Below are positions 55,274 to 64,000 of a stretch of 64,000 bases of DNA, in pieces. Position 1 is the first letter of the stretch. Each line of letters begins with the position of its first letter. Position numbers and translations under genes: made by a program. Source of the stretch: CAVRUZ01 sp963724495 (GTDB taxonomy: Bacteria; Actinomycetota; Actinomycetes; Propionibacteriales; DAIQRJ01); the NCBI GenBank assembly GCA_963724495.1, contig CAVRUZ010000006.1, positions 248,001-312,000 on the forward strand, given 5' to 3'. The notes beneath the pieces are model-generated. The model made no database searches. It had not been told where the DNA came from and was given only the letters and a program-made list of their open reading frames with translations.

Positions 55274-55692
55274 CAGAGGTCACCACCTTCGCGCGAGATG
55301 ATCCGGCACTTCATCGGCAGCTTGTGCACTGCGCGACGCAGCGCCTCACGGGCCAGTCCGTCCTCGACACCGGCGATCTCGAAGACCACGCGGCCCGGCT
55401 TGACGTTGGCGATCCACCACTCCGGCGAACCCTTGCCCGAGCCCATGCGGGTCTCGGCCGGCTTCTTGGTGAGCGGGCGGTCGGGGTAGACGTTGATCCA
55501 CACCTTGCCGCCACGGCGGATGTGCCGCGTCATCGCGATTCGGGCGGCCTCGATCTGCCGGTTGGTGACGTAACTGGCCTCGACGGCCTGGATCCCGATG
55601 TCACCGAAGGCGAGCTGGGTGCCGCCCTTGGCCATGCCGCTCCGCCCGGGGTGGTGCTGCTTGCGGTGCTTGACCTTGCGGGGAATGAGCAT
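55273..55692 (-). CDS. rplP: Ribosomal protein L16
   Basis: A 139-residue protein near the peptidyl transferase centre: LIPRKVKHRKQHHPGRSGMA, QIEAARIAMTRHIRRGGKVW and PEWWIANVKPGRVVFEIAGV. The Arg in the RMGSGKG loop, the site hydroxylated in some bacteria, is present. Gap of five bases after rpsC. Confidence 0.99.
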   Translation of the reverse strand: MLIPRKVKHRKQHHPGRSGMAKGGTQLAFGDIGIQAVEASYVTNRQIEAARIAMTRHIRRGGKVWINVYPDRPLTKKPAETRMGSGKGSPEWWIANVKPGRVVFEIAGVEDGLAREALRRAVHKLPMKCRIISREGGDL

Positions 55693-55697
55693 GCTGA

Positions 55698-56492
55698 TCA
55701 GCCTTCCTGTGCCTGCGGCGCAGCCGCTTCAGGTGCGCCGGCAGCGGCGGCAGGCCGATCGGTGCGCGGCGGCCTGCGGGCAGCGCCGGTACGCGGACCG
55801 GTTGCCGGTCCACGACGCTGGGCAGCGGCGCGCTGCGCGGCCTGCAACGCCTCGCGCTCGGCGCGCGAGGTCGGGACGTCGCCCTTGTAGATCCACACCT
55901 TGACGCCGATGCGGCCGAACGGGGTGCGGGCCTCGAAGAAGCCGTAGTCGATGTCGGCACGCAGCGTGTGCAGCGGCACCCGGCCCTCGCGGTAGAACTC
56001 CGAGCGGCTCATCTCCGCGCCGCCGAGGCGGCCGGAGCACTGGATGCGGATGCCTTCGGCGCCGGCCCGGCGGGCGGACTGCAGCGACTTGCGCATCGCG
56101 CGACGGAACGCCACGCGGGCCGACAGCTGCTCGGCCACACCCTGCGCCACCAGTTGCGCGTCCACCTCGGGGTTCTTCACCTCGAGGATGTTCAGCTGCA
56201 CCTGCTTGCCGGTGAGCTTCTCCAGCTCGCCACGCAGGCGCTCGGCCTCGGCGCCGCGGCGACCGATGACGATGCCCGGGCGCGCGGTGTGGATGTCGAT
56301 CCGGACGCGGTCGCGCGTCCGCTCGATCTCCACCTTGGAGATGCCGGCGCGTTCCATGCCCTTGCCGAGGAGCCGCCGGATGGCGACGTCCTCGCCGACG
56401 TAGGCCTTGTACAGCTTCTCGGCGTACCACCGGCTCTTGTGGTCGGTGGAGATGCCGAGGCGGAAGCCGTGCGGGTTTACCTTCTGGCCCAC
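55698..56492 (-). CDS. rpsC: Ribosomal protein S3
   Basis: A 264-residue mRNA-entry protein. GQKVNPHGFRLGISTDHKSR opens it, a KH domain has IHTARPGIVIGRRGAEAERL, and the C-terminal domain ends at ARTPFGRIGVKVWIYKGDVP. The last 45 residues are a low-complexity Ala/Arg/Pro tail. The ATG shares its base with the rplV stop. Confidence 0.99.
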   Translation of the reverse strand: MGQKVNPHGFRLGISTDHKSRWYAEKLYKAYVGEDVAIRRLLGKGMERAGISKVEIERTRDRVRIDIHTARPGIVIGRRGAEAERLRGELEKLTGKQVQLNILEVKNPEVDAQLVAQGVAEQLSARVAFRRAMRKSLQSARRAGAEGIRIQCSGRLGGAEMSRSEFYREGRVPLHTLRADIDYGFFEARTPFGRIGVKVWIYKGDVPTSRAEREALQAAQRAAAQRRGPATGPRTGAARRPPRTDRPAAAAGAPEAAAPQAQEG

Positions 56493-56995
56493 TAGCTGTT
56501 CACCTTCTCGCTCTTGGAGGACGTCTTCTTTGCAGATTTGGGGTTGGTGACCTTGCTGGACGTGCGCGGGTTGGACAGGCGCGCCCGTGCGGCGTTGCTG
56601 GTCACCGGCCGGCCGGCGACCGAGGCCGCGGCTTCGGTCGTGGCGACCACCAGCGTGATGTGGCTGGAACGCTTCAGGATGCGGAACGCCTGGCTGCGCG
56701 AACGCGGCCGGATCCGCTTCCAGGTCTGCCCCTCGTCGACGAACGCGCGGTAGACCGAGAGCGCGTCGGCCGACTCGCCGAGCCTCACCTCGGCGTTGGC
56801 CACCGCGGAGTTCAGCAGCTTGAGTACCGGCTCCGCTGCCGCCTGCGGTGCGAACGACAGGATCGACTGCGCCTCGATCACCGAACGGCCGCGGATGAGT
56901 TCGACGACCCGGCGTGCCTTGGTCGGCGTGATCCGGACGTCGCGCAGGATCGCGCGAGCGGCGGGAATCTCGTAGTTGACGTGGTTGTCACTCAT
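56492..56995 (-). CDS. rplV: Ribosomal protein L22 with Lys/Ser-rich tail
   Basis: A 167-residue tunnel protein: RITPTKARRVVELIRGRSVI, AVANAEVRLGESADALSVYR and the loop RPRSRSQAFRILKRSSHITL. The last 40 residues (with SSKVTNPKSAKKTSSKSEK) extend beyond the usual 110-120-residue fold and look disordered. Overlaps rpsS by four bases. Confidence 0.98.
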   Translation of the reverse strand: MSDNHVNYEIPAARAILRDVRITPTKARRVVELIRGRSVIEAQSILSFAPQAAAEPVLKLLNSAVANAEVRLGESADALSVYRAFVDEGQTWKRIRPRSRSQAFRILKRSSHITLVVATTEAAASVAGRPVTSNAARARLSNPRTSSKVTNPKSAKKTSSKSEKVNS

Positions 56996-57273
56996 CGCCG
57001 GCGCGCCTTCCGGTCGTCCTTGATGTGGCCGCGGAAGGTCCTGGTGGGCGCGAACTCACCGAGCTTGTGTCCCACCATCGACTCGGTGATGAACACCGGG
57101 ACGTGCTTGCGGCCGTCGTGGACCGCGATGGTGTGACCCAGCATCGACGGAACGATCATCGACCGCCTGGACCAGGTCTTGATGACCTGCTTGCTGCCGG
57201 TGCCGTTCTGCCGATCCACCTTCTTGGTGAGGTGGTCGTCGACGAACGGACCCTTCTTGAGACTGCGAGGCAT
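56992..57273 (-). CDS. rpsS: Ribosomal protein S19
   Basis: A 93-residue head protein: PRSLKKGPFVDDHLTKKVDR, STTR-type basic centre here as KTWSRRSMIVPSMLGHTIAV, and HKLGEFAPTRTFRGHIKDDR at the end. It lies 17 bases after rplB. Confidence 0.99.
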   Translation of the reverse strand: MPRSLKKGPFVDDHLTKKVDRQNGTGSKQVIKTWSRRSMIVPSMLGHTIAVHDGRKHVPVFITESMVGHKLGEFAPTRTFRGHIKDDRKARRR

Positions 57274-57290
57274 GCTCGGCTCTTCCTTCC

Positions 57291-58127
57291 TTACCGCTGC
57301 TTGCCGGACCGGCGACGACGCACGATCAGGGCGTCGGACGCCTTGTTCTTGCTACGGGTGCGGCCTTCTGGCTGTCCCCACGGCGACACCGGGTGGCGAC
57401 CGCCGGACGTGCGGCCCTCGCCGCCACCGTGTGGGTGGTCGACCGGGTTCATGACCACGCCGCGCACGGTCGGGCGCTTGCCCTTCCAGCGCATCCGGCC
57501 GGCCTTGCCCCAGTTGATGTTGCTCTGCTCGGCGTTGCCGACCTCGCCGATCGTGGCGCGGCAGCGGGCGTCGACGAGACGCATCTCCCCGGAGGGCATG
57601 CGCAGCTGCGCCATCGAGCCCTCCTTCGCGACCAGCTGCACTCCCGAGCCGGCCGAGCGCGCGATCTTCGCCCCGCCGCCGGGCCGCAGCTCGACCGCGT
57701 GGACCGTGGTGCCGACCGGGATGTTGCGCAGGGACAGGTTGTTGCCGGGCTTGATGTCGGCGCCTGGACCCGACTCCACCGAGGCACCCTGACCCAGCCG
57801 CATCGGCGCGATGATGTAGCGCTTCTCGCCGTCGGCGTAGTGCAGCAGCGCGATCCGCGCCGTGCGGTTCGGGTCGTACTCGATCTGCGCGACCTTGGCG
57901 GGGACCCCGTCCTTGTCCCAACGACGGAAGTCGACCACCCGGTAGGCGCGCTTGTGACCGCCGCCGTGGTGCCGGGTGGTGATCTTCCCGGATGCGTTGC
58001 GACCACCGTTCTTGGTCAGCGGGCGCACCAAGGACTTCTCCGGCGTCGACCGGGTCACCTCGGCGAAGTCGGCCACGCTCGAGCCGCGACGGCCCGGGGT
58101 GGTCGGCTTGTACTTACGGATAGCCAT
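57291..58127 (-). CDS. rplB: Ribosomal protein L2
   Basis: A 278-residue protein needed for peptidyl transfer and subunit joining: AIRKYKPTTPGRRGSSVADF, GRNASGKITTRHHGGGHKRA, and the functional His in VVMNPVDHPHGGGEGRTSGG. It ends ALIVRRRRSGKQR. Twenty-two bases separate it from rplW. Confidence 0.99.
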   Translation of the reverse strand: MAIRKYKPTTPGRRGSSVADFAEVTRSTPEKSLVRPLTKNGGRNASGKITTRHHGGGHKRAYRVVDFRRWDKDGVPAKVAQIEYDPNRTARIALLHYADGEKRYIIAPMRLGQGASVESGPGADIKPGNNLSLRNIPVGTTVHAVELRPGGGAKIARSAGSGVQLVAKEGSMAQLRMPSGEMRLVDARCRATIGEVGNAEQSNINWGKAGRMRWKGKRPTVRGVVMNPVDHPHGGGEGRTSGGRHPVSPWGQPEGRTRSKNKASDALIVRRRRSGKQR

Positions 58128-58149
58128 TGCTGTTCCTCCTGCTCCGCCG

Positions 58150-58446
58150 TCAGGCGAAGATGTCGATCCGCTGGCCGTCGGCGACCGTGACGATCGCTCG
58201 CTTGGTGTCTGGGCGCTTGCCCGTGCCGAACCGCGTACGCCGGCTCTTGCCCGCCCGGTTCAGCGTGTTCACGCCGAGGACCTTGACCTTGAAGATCCGC
58301 TCGACCGCGATCTTGATCTCGGTCTTGTTGGCGTCGGGGCGCACCAGGAACGTGTACTTGTTGGCGTCCAGCAGCCCGTAGGACTTCTCCGAGACCACCG
58401 GCGCGATCAGCACGTCGTGCGGGTCCTTGACGGTCGTGCCGCTCAT
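58150..58446 (-). CDS. rplW: Ribosomal protein L23
   Basis: A 98-residue exit-site protein, the docking point for trigger factor and SRP: DPHDVLIAPVVSEKSYGLLD, NKYTFLVRPDANKTEIKIAV and RTRFGTGKRPDTKRAIVTVA. Overlaps rplD by four bases. Confidence 0.98.
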   Translation of the reverse strand: MSGTTVKDPHDVLIAPVVSEKSYGLLDANKYTFLVRPDANKTEIKIAVERIFKVKVLGVNTLNRAGKSRRTRFGTGKRPDTKRAIVTVADGQRIDIFA

Positions 58447-59078
58447 GCCTGCTCCTCTTCCACCAGTGGCTCATCCAGTGGGGCTGGGCCGGCGTTGGCG
58501 ACGAACGCGTCGAACGCGGCCCGGGTGAACACGACGTGGTCGTTGGTGAGCACGTCGTAGGTGTTGAGCTGCCCCGGCTCGAGGACGTGCACGTCCGGCA
58601 GGTTGCGCAGCGACTTCCAGGTGACGACGTCCTCGCGGTCGACCACGACGAGGAGCGTGCCCACCTCGACGAGCTCGGCAAGGGCGGCGAGAGCGGCCTT
58701 GGTGTTCGGGGTGTCGCCCTCGACAAGTGCGTCGACCACGTGGATCCGGTCGAACCGCGCGCGGTCGGACAGGGCACCGCGAAGCGCGGCGACCTTCATC
58801 TTCTTCGGCGTCCGCTGGGCGTAGCCGTGCGGGACCGGACCGTGGACGATGCCGCCACCGGAGAACTGCGGCGCCCGGGTGGAACCCGCGCGGGCCCGCC
58901 CGGTGCCCTTCTGCCGGTACGGCTTGCGGCCGCCACCGGAGACCTTGCCCCTGGTCTTCACCGAGTGGGTGCCCTGCCGCGCAGCCGCGAGCTGGGCCAC
59001 GACGACCTGGTGGATCAGCGGCACGTTCACCTGCACGTCGAACAGCTCGGCAGGAAGATCGACCTCGACGACACTCAC
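58443..59078 (-). CDS. rplD: Ribosomal protein L4
   Basis: A 211-residue tunnel protein: QAAARQGTHSVKTRGKVSGG-like basic loop (read as LAAARQGTHSVKTRGKVSGG), KPYRQKGTGRARAGSTRAPQ, and PNTKAALAALAELVEVGTLL. In E. coli L4 also represses the S10 operon; no matching leader structure is evident here. Overlaps rplC by four bases. Confidence 0.98.
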   Translation of the reverse strand: MSVVEVDLPAELFDVQVNVPLIHQVVVAQLAAARQGTHSVKTRGKVSGGGRKPYRQKGTGRARAGSTRAPQFSGGGIVHGPVPHGYAQRTPKKMKVAALRGALSDRARFDRIHVVDALVEGDTPNTKAALAALAELVEVGTLLVVVDREDVVTWKSLRNLPDVHVLEPGQLNTYDVLTNDHVVFTRAAFDAFVANAGPAPLDEPLVEEEQA

Positions 59079-59737
59079 GCGCCGGCCTCCTTCGGGGTCT
59101 CCTTGGCGGCGGACCGGATCAGCACGACGGCGCCCTTGGGGCCGGGCACCGATCCCTTGATCAGCACGACACCGGAGTCGGCGTCGACCGCGTGGACGGT
59201 CAGGTTCTGGGTGGTGACGGTGATGCCACCGAGGCGGCCGGCCATCTTCAGGCCCTTGAACACGCGTCCCGGTGTCGCACAGCCGCCGATCGAACCCGGC
59301 GAGCGGTGCTTGCGCTGCACGCCGTGCCCGGCGCCCAGCCCGGAGAACCCGTGCCGCTTCACCACGCCCGCGAACCCGCGGCCACGGCTGGTACCGGTGA
59401 CGTCGACGACCTCGCCTGCGGCGAAGGTCTCGGCGGTGAGCTCCTGGCCGAGGGTGTACTCGGAGGAGTCGAGCGTGCGGATCTCGACCACGTGGCGGCG
59501 CGGGGTCACGCCGGCCCGGTCGAAATGGCCCCGCTCAGGCTTGGTGGCCTTGCGGTGCCCGCCCTGGCCGAGCTGGATCGCGGCGTAGCCGTCGGCGGAG
59601 TCGGGGGTCTTCACCTGGGTGACGACGTTGGTGTCGACCTGGATGGCGGTCACGGGGACGATGCGGTTCTGCTCGTCCCACAGCTGGGTCATGCCGAGCT
59701 TGGTGCCCAGCAGACCCTTGCGATTGACGTGGCTCAT
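59075..59737 (-). CDS. rplC: Ribosomal protein L3
   Basis: A 220-residue protein near the peptidyl transferase centre: LLGTKLGMTQLWDEQNRIVP, VDVTGTSRGRGFAGVVKRHG with the Gln loop HGVQRKHRSPGSIGGCATPG. The ATG at 59737 fits the usual start (SHVNRKGLLG); the longer frame upstream runs through rpsJ. Eleven bases separate it from rpsJ. Confidence 0.99.
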   Translation of the reverse strand: MSHVNRKGLLGTKLGMTQLWDEQNRIVPVTAIQVDTNVVTQVKTPDSADGYAAIQLGQGGHRKATKPERGHFDRAGVTPRRHVVEIRTLDSSEYTLGQELTAETFAAGEVVDVTGTSRGRGFAGVVKRHGFSGLGAGHGVQRKHRSPGSIGGCATPGRVFKGLKMAGRLGGITVTTQNLTVHAVDADSGVVLIKGSVPGPKGAVVLIRSAAKETPKEAGA

Positions 59738-59748
59738 TCGACGATCCT

Positions 59749-60057
59749 CTAGAGCTTGATCTCGATGTCGACACCCGCCGGCAGGTCGAGGCGCATCAGC
59801 GAGTCGACGGTCTTCGGCGTGGGGTCGATGATGTCGATCAGCCGCTTGTGCGTGCGCATCTCGAAGTGCTCGCGGCTGTCCTTGTACTTGTGCGGCGACC
59901 GGATGACGCAGAACACGTTCTTCTCCGTCGGCAATGGCACCGGCCCGGCGACGGTGGCACCCGTACGCGTGACCGTGTCGACGATCTTGCGCGCGGACGA
60001 GTCGATGACCTCGTGGTCGTAGGCCTTCAGCCGGATGCGGATCTTCTGTGCCGCCAT
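59749..60057 (-). CDS. rpsJ: Ribosomal protein S10
   Basis: A 102-residue protein, also NusE in antitermination: AAQKIRIRLKAYDHEVIDSS, GPVPLPTEKNVFCVIRSPHK and REHFEMRTHKRLIDIIDPTP. The ATG at 60057 gives the standard length; the in-frame extension is not conserved. First gene of the S10-spc-alpha run. Confidence 0.99.
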   Translation of the reverse strand: MAAQKIRIRLKAYDHEVIDSSARKIVDTVTRTGATVAGPVPLPTEKNVFCVIRSPHKYKDSREHFEMRTHKRLIDIIDPTPKTVDSLMRLDLPAGVDIEIKL

Positions 60058-60542
60058 GTGGGTACGTGTCCCTCTCGCAGTCATCAACAACTATGAATCG
60101 TGGTGGTGCCCGACCCCCGCGGTCGGGTGTGTCGCACACTCGACCCGCACTGCGCCCTGATGGACGCCCACGAGGTGGATCGGAACCGGCCGGTGGCCGG
60201 GCGACAGCGGTGGCCAGGGCAATGCCTGGAAGGGCACCGCTTCGTCCGGTGCTCACACGAGGGCGAACACCGGCCGGGATCTCCGTTTCGGCACCGGCCT
60301 CCGGGTAGGGAGCGCGCCACGGCAACCCCGCCGCAGACAACCTGACGAAGTATGCCAGACGTGCGGAGGCATGGTCGAATCCAGCAACGGCCGGCCCGAG
60401 CGGGCGGCTGGGCTCAGCAGACGCCTAGCTCGATCAATGCTCCAACGGCCATGACGCGAAGGCCGGGCTGAAGCGGACCCCTCGACCACTGGAACCTGCA
60501 CACGCCTCGGGCCGCCCCGACCTAGGCAGAGGGCCCGTGGGC
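60058..60542. other. Leader and promoter region of the S10 operon; no gene
   Basis: These 485 bases between rpsJ and the broken PhyH gene hold no protein I can support; the open frames here are uncharacteristic and Arg-rich. A small hairpin (CCCGACC-N5-GGTCGGG, 60109-60127) lies in the rpsJ leader, and a possible promoter is listed separately. The side next to the PhyH gene (60400-60542) shows nothing I recognise. Confidence 0.6.
60349..60379 (-). promoter_or_regulatory. Possible S10 operon promoter
   Basis: Minus-strand CATACT (60354-60349), in the context TGGCATACT, resembles actinobacterial ribosomal -10 elements. TTCGAC (60379-60374) lies 19 bases upstream as a weak -35. This would give a leader of about 285 bases to rpsJ. 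Assignment is by motif only. Confidence 0.4.
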
Positions 60543-61284
60543 TCAGCAGACACCCTCGCTGGTGCCGGATCCGTAGATGCGTTCGTGCTCTGCCGATTCG
60601 GTCTCGACCACGTCCGCGCGCGCGTAGTGGAACTGCACGGCGCGGCGCCGGGTCCGGGTGCGATTCGCGGGCGTGCCGTGGTGCAGGAAGCCGTCGAAGA
60701 ACAGGGCACTTCCGGCGGGGAGCGGAACCGCCGTGTCCAGCGCCGGGCTCCTGCCACGAGTCACAGATCTGCCAGTCGCGAGCGTGCACGTGCTGGACCG
60801 GTCCACCGAGGTGGGAGCCGGGAAGCACGTGCATGCAGCCGTTGGCGCAGGTGGCGTCGTCGAGCGCGATCCAGACGCCGACGACGGGTTCGTCCACGCC
60901 GATGTGGAAGTAGGCCTTGTCCTGGTGCCACGGCTTCTCCCGGCCGCCGCCGGGAGGCTTGAGCAGGGCCATGTCCTGGAACAGCTTCGGCTCCGACCCG
61001 AGGAGGTCGGCCACGATCGCCAGGATGGCCGGGTCGTGCGCTGCCCGATGCAGGCGCTCGTCGGCGTGCACGAACCGGAACAGCTTGCGGGCGCGGTCGA
61101 GCACCGCCTCGCCTGACTCCCCCTCCTGCGCCCACGCCTCGAGTTCGAGATGGGTGTGCTCGTCTGGTGCGCGTGCGACGGCCGCGAGGCCGTCAAGCAC
61201 AGATGCGATCGCGTCGGCGTCGTACACGTCCGCGACCGCCAGGAAGCCAAGGTCGGCGAAGGCCGATCGCTGTTCCGGACCCAC
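60543..61284 (-). pseudogene. Phytanoyl-CoA dioxygenase-like gene, frameshifted
   Basis: Two frames share one Fe(II)/2-oxoglutarate dioxygenase. From a GTG at 61284 the first frame reads GPEQRSAFADLGFLAVADVY, the iron-binding HxD in KPWHQDKAYFHIG, and LPGSHLGGPVQHVHARDWQI, up to about 60745. The rest (VPLPAGSALFFDGFLHHGTP with the second iron His, then RRRAVQFHYARADVVE) lies one base over and stops at 60543. Removing one base near 60745 would restore a protein of about 246 residues in the PhyH family. The substrate is unknown. It lies between tuf and rpsJ, which are normally close neighbours in actinobacteria. Confidence 0.8.
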
Positions 61285-61285
61285 C

Positions 61286-61390
61286 TCAGCGCATGATCGA
61301 CGCAGTCCGCTCGAAGGAGTACAGACCCTCGGCCGGGTCGGTGGGGTCGTCCGGCGGAGGGGCGAGGAACCGCTCGTCCAGGGTCGTCAC
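61286..61390 (-). CDS. Possible 34-residue ORF, or displaced N-terminus of the PhyH protein
   Basis: From a GTG at 61390 with GGGGG upstream, 34 codons read TTLDERFLAPPPDDPTDPAE then GLYSFERTASIMR and stop one base before the PhyH GTG. Composition is protein-like, not Arg-rich. If one base near 61288 is extra, it would join in frame to GPEQRSAFADLGFL and become the natural N-terminus of the dioxygenase. A free-standing small peptide is less likely but cannot be excluded. Confidence 0.4.
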   Translation of the reverse strand: MTTLDERFLAPPPDDPTDPAEGLYSFERTASIMR

Positions 61391-61540
61391 CTGGTACCCC
61401 CGTCACTTGTCGTGCCGCTGCCGATCAGATCCGACTCAAGCTTGTCGGGTCTGCCGCGACAAGGTCACGCAACCCAGCAGAGAATTCGCTTGTGACATTG
61501 AGCCGATCTACCTGCAAGCCCAGAGACCGCCCAGGCAATG

Positions 61541-61578
61541 ACAGAGGGCCCCGCACCTGTCGGTGCGGGGCCCTCTGT
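61541..61578 (-). terminator. Strong terminator after tuf
   Basis: A perfect 17-pair stem (ACAGAGGGCCCCGCACC and complement) closes a four-base TGTC loop, 35 bases after the tuf stop. It is bidirectional in form, so it would also stop plus-strand transcription. One of the strongest hairpins in the window. Confidence 0.88.
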
Positions 61579-61612
61579 TGTGTGGCAGGTGTTTCTTGAG
61601 GATCCGGTATTT

Positions 61613-62803
<1,191 letters not shown>

Positions 62804-62912
62804 TGTGGGCTCCTCCTAAGGTGTGGTGCGCTCCGCCCGCGCCATCCGGGCACGGTGGGGGATGCTTCCTGAGTTGCGCTGTCTGGGGTATTGCTTTCTT
62901 GGATGCTGCCGC

Positions 62913-64000
62913 TTACTCGCCGCGGACCTTCTTGATGATCTCCTCGGCCACGGTCTTGGGGACCTCGGCGTAGGAGTCGAACTGCATCGAGTACACCGCG
63001 CGGCCCTGGGTGCGGCTGCGCAGGTCACCGACGTACCCGAACATCTCCGACAGCGGGACCAGGGCCTGCACGACCCGTGATCCGTGCTGCTCGTCCATGG
63101 ACTGGATCTGGCCTCGGCGGGAGTTCAGGTCGCCGATCACCTCACCCATGTAGTCGTCGGGCGTGGTGACCTCGACCGCCATCATCGGCTCGAGCAGCAC
63201 CGGGTCGGCACGGCGCGCGGCCTCCTTGAAGACCATCGAACCGGCCAGCTTGAACGCCAGCTCCGAGGAGTCGACCTCGTGGTACGACCCGTCGGTGAGC
63301 GTCACCTTGATGTCGACCATCGGGTAGCCGGCGAGCACACCGGTCTCCATCGCGTCCTGCGCACCCGCGTCCACCGAGGGGATGTACTCCCGCGGGATTC
63401 GGCCGCCGCTGACGCCGTTGACGAACTCGTAGCCGCCCGGGCCACCGGCGTCGGGGCCGTTGGGTTCGAGCGTGATGATGACGCGCGCGAACTGGCCGGA
63501 CCCACCCGTCTGCTTCTTGTGGGTGTAGTCGACCTTCTCCACCTTGCGGCGGATGGTCTCGCGGTAGGCCACCTGGGGCTTCCCGATGTTGGCCTCGACG
63601 TGGAACTCGCGGCGCATCCGCTCGATCAGGATGTCCAGGTGCAGCTCGCCCATGCCGGCGATGATCGTCTGGCCGGACTCGTCGTCGGTGTGGACCCGGA
63701 ACGTCGGGTCCTCCTCGGCGAGCCGCTGGATCGCCATGATCAGCTTCTCCTGGTCGCCCTTGGTCTTGGGCTCGATGGCCTGCTCGATCACCGGCTCCGG
63801 GAAGGTCATCGCCTCCAGGATCACCGGCTGGTCCTGTGCGCACAGCGTGTCGCCGGTGGTGGTGTTCTTCAGGCCCATCACCGCGATGATCGAACCGGCG
63901 CTGGCCTTCTCGATCTCGGCCCGCTTGTTCGCGTGCATCTGGTAGATCTTGCCGATCCGCTCACGCTGGCCCTTGGTGCTGTTGAGCACCTGGGTTCCGG
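62913..64000 (-). CDS. fusA: Elongation factor G, C-terminal part
   Basis: The frame is open to the end of the window, so the N-terminal GTPase domain is missing. Visible parts: domain II end (VLNSTKGQRERIGKIYQMHA), domain III (FRVHTDDESGQTIIAGMGEL, LHLDILIERMRREFHVEANI), domain IV (YEFVNGVSGGRIPREYIPSV) and domain V (PDDYMGEVIGDLNSRRGQIQ, ending TVAEEIIKKVRGE). Internal ATG-like starts such as 63989 are not the true start. It translocates tRNA-mRNA on the ribosome. rpsG and rpsL are expected just outside. Confidence 0.98.
   Translation of the reverse strand, partial: GTQVLNSTKGQRERIGKIYQMHANKRAEIEKASAGSIIAVMGLKNTTTGDTLCAQDQPVILEAMTFPEPVIEQAIEPKTKGDQEKLIMAIQRLAEEDPTFRVHTDDESGQTIIAGMGELHLDILIERMRREFHVEANIGKPQVAYRETIRRKVEKVDYTHKKQTGGSGQFARVIITLEPNGPDAGGPGGYEFVNGVSGGRIPREYIPSVDAGAQDAMETGVLAGYPMVDIKVTLTDGSYHEVDSSELAFKLAGSMVFKEAARRADPVLLEPMMAVEVTTPDDYMGEVIGDLNSRRGQIQSMDEQHGSRVVQALVPLSEMFGYVGDLRSRTQGRAVYSMQFDSYAEVPKTVAEEIIKKVRGE

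Noticed and set aside
61286..61390. RiPP precursor peptide with a PhyH tailoring enzyme
   Set aside because: No recognisable leader/core pattern, no transporter or other maturase nearby, and joining to the PhyH frame by a one-base change explains it better.

Overview
The window is high-GC bacterial chromosome with dense gene packing, ATGA/GTGA stop-start overlaps and many GTG/TTG starts. An IdeR/DtxR-like site, CIRCE-controlled groES/groEL with a His-rich GroEL C-terminus, guaB plus guaB3, and a ribosomal protein L17 with a C-terminal sunset-type tail all point to an actinomycete (Actinomycetota). The Propionibacteriales/Nocardioidaceae area is my best guess, from gene order and the L17 tail only. 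No prophage, insertion sequence, CRISPR array, rRNA or tRNA gene was seen.

Layout. 1-5.3 kb: the 3'-truncated end of a DUF222/HNH endonuclease gene, then an envelope-stress-type signalling module (PspC-domain histidine kinase and LuxR-type regulator) divergent from two PspC membrane proteins and a small membrane protein. 5.3-10.5 kb: guanine nucleotide synthesis (guaA, guaB3, guaB) with a small lipoprotein gene. 10.5-14.5 kb: a tandem ABC exporter behind a probable iron-responsive promoter. 14.5-17 kb: groL, groS and a two-CIRCE promoter. 17-21.6 kb: glycosyltransferase, THUMP-like methyltransferase and secreted M4 metalloprotease. 21.6-31 kb: a tightly overlapping minus-strand run glmS-acpS-nnrDE-FKBP-alr-hydrolase-tsaE-tsaB/rimI-tsaD, joining cell-wall precursor, acyl carrier, cofactor-repair and tRNA t6A functions. 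31-41.8 kb: DUF1697, tam, coaA, glmM-rpsI-rplM, an ABC-F ATPase, truA with two overlapping partners, and unknown membrane proteins.

41.9-64 kb is the ribosomal super-cluster, all on the minus strand: fusA(partial)-tuf, then S10-spc-alpha (rpsJ to rplQ) with secY, adk, map, infA, rpmJ and rpoA. Two accessory genes (an alpha-hydroxy-acid oxidase and a DUF1707 protein) sit between map and infA, and a broken phytanoyl-CoA-dioxygenase-like gene lies between tuf and rpsJ.

The most notable pattern is a set of six or seven places where two halves of one protein lie in adjacent frames: both PspC membrane proteins, the ABC pair, rplO, the alpha-hydroxy-acid oxidase and the PhyH gene. Nearly all would be repaired by removing one base. 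This suggests either indel errors in the assembly or real frameshifts. The alr gene also lacks a normal start codon. Starts and ends of these genes should be treated as provisional.
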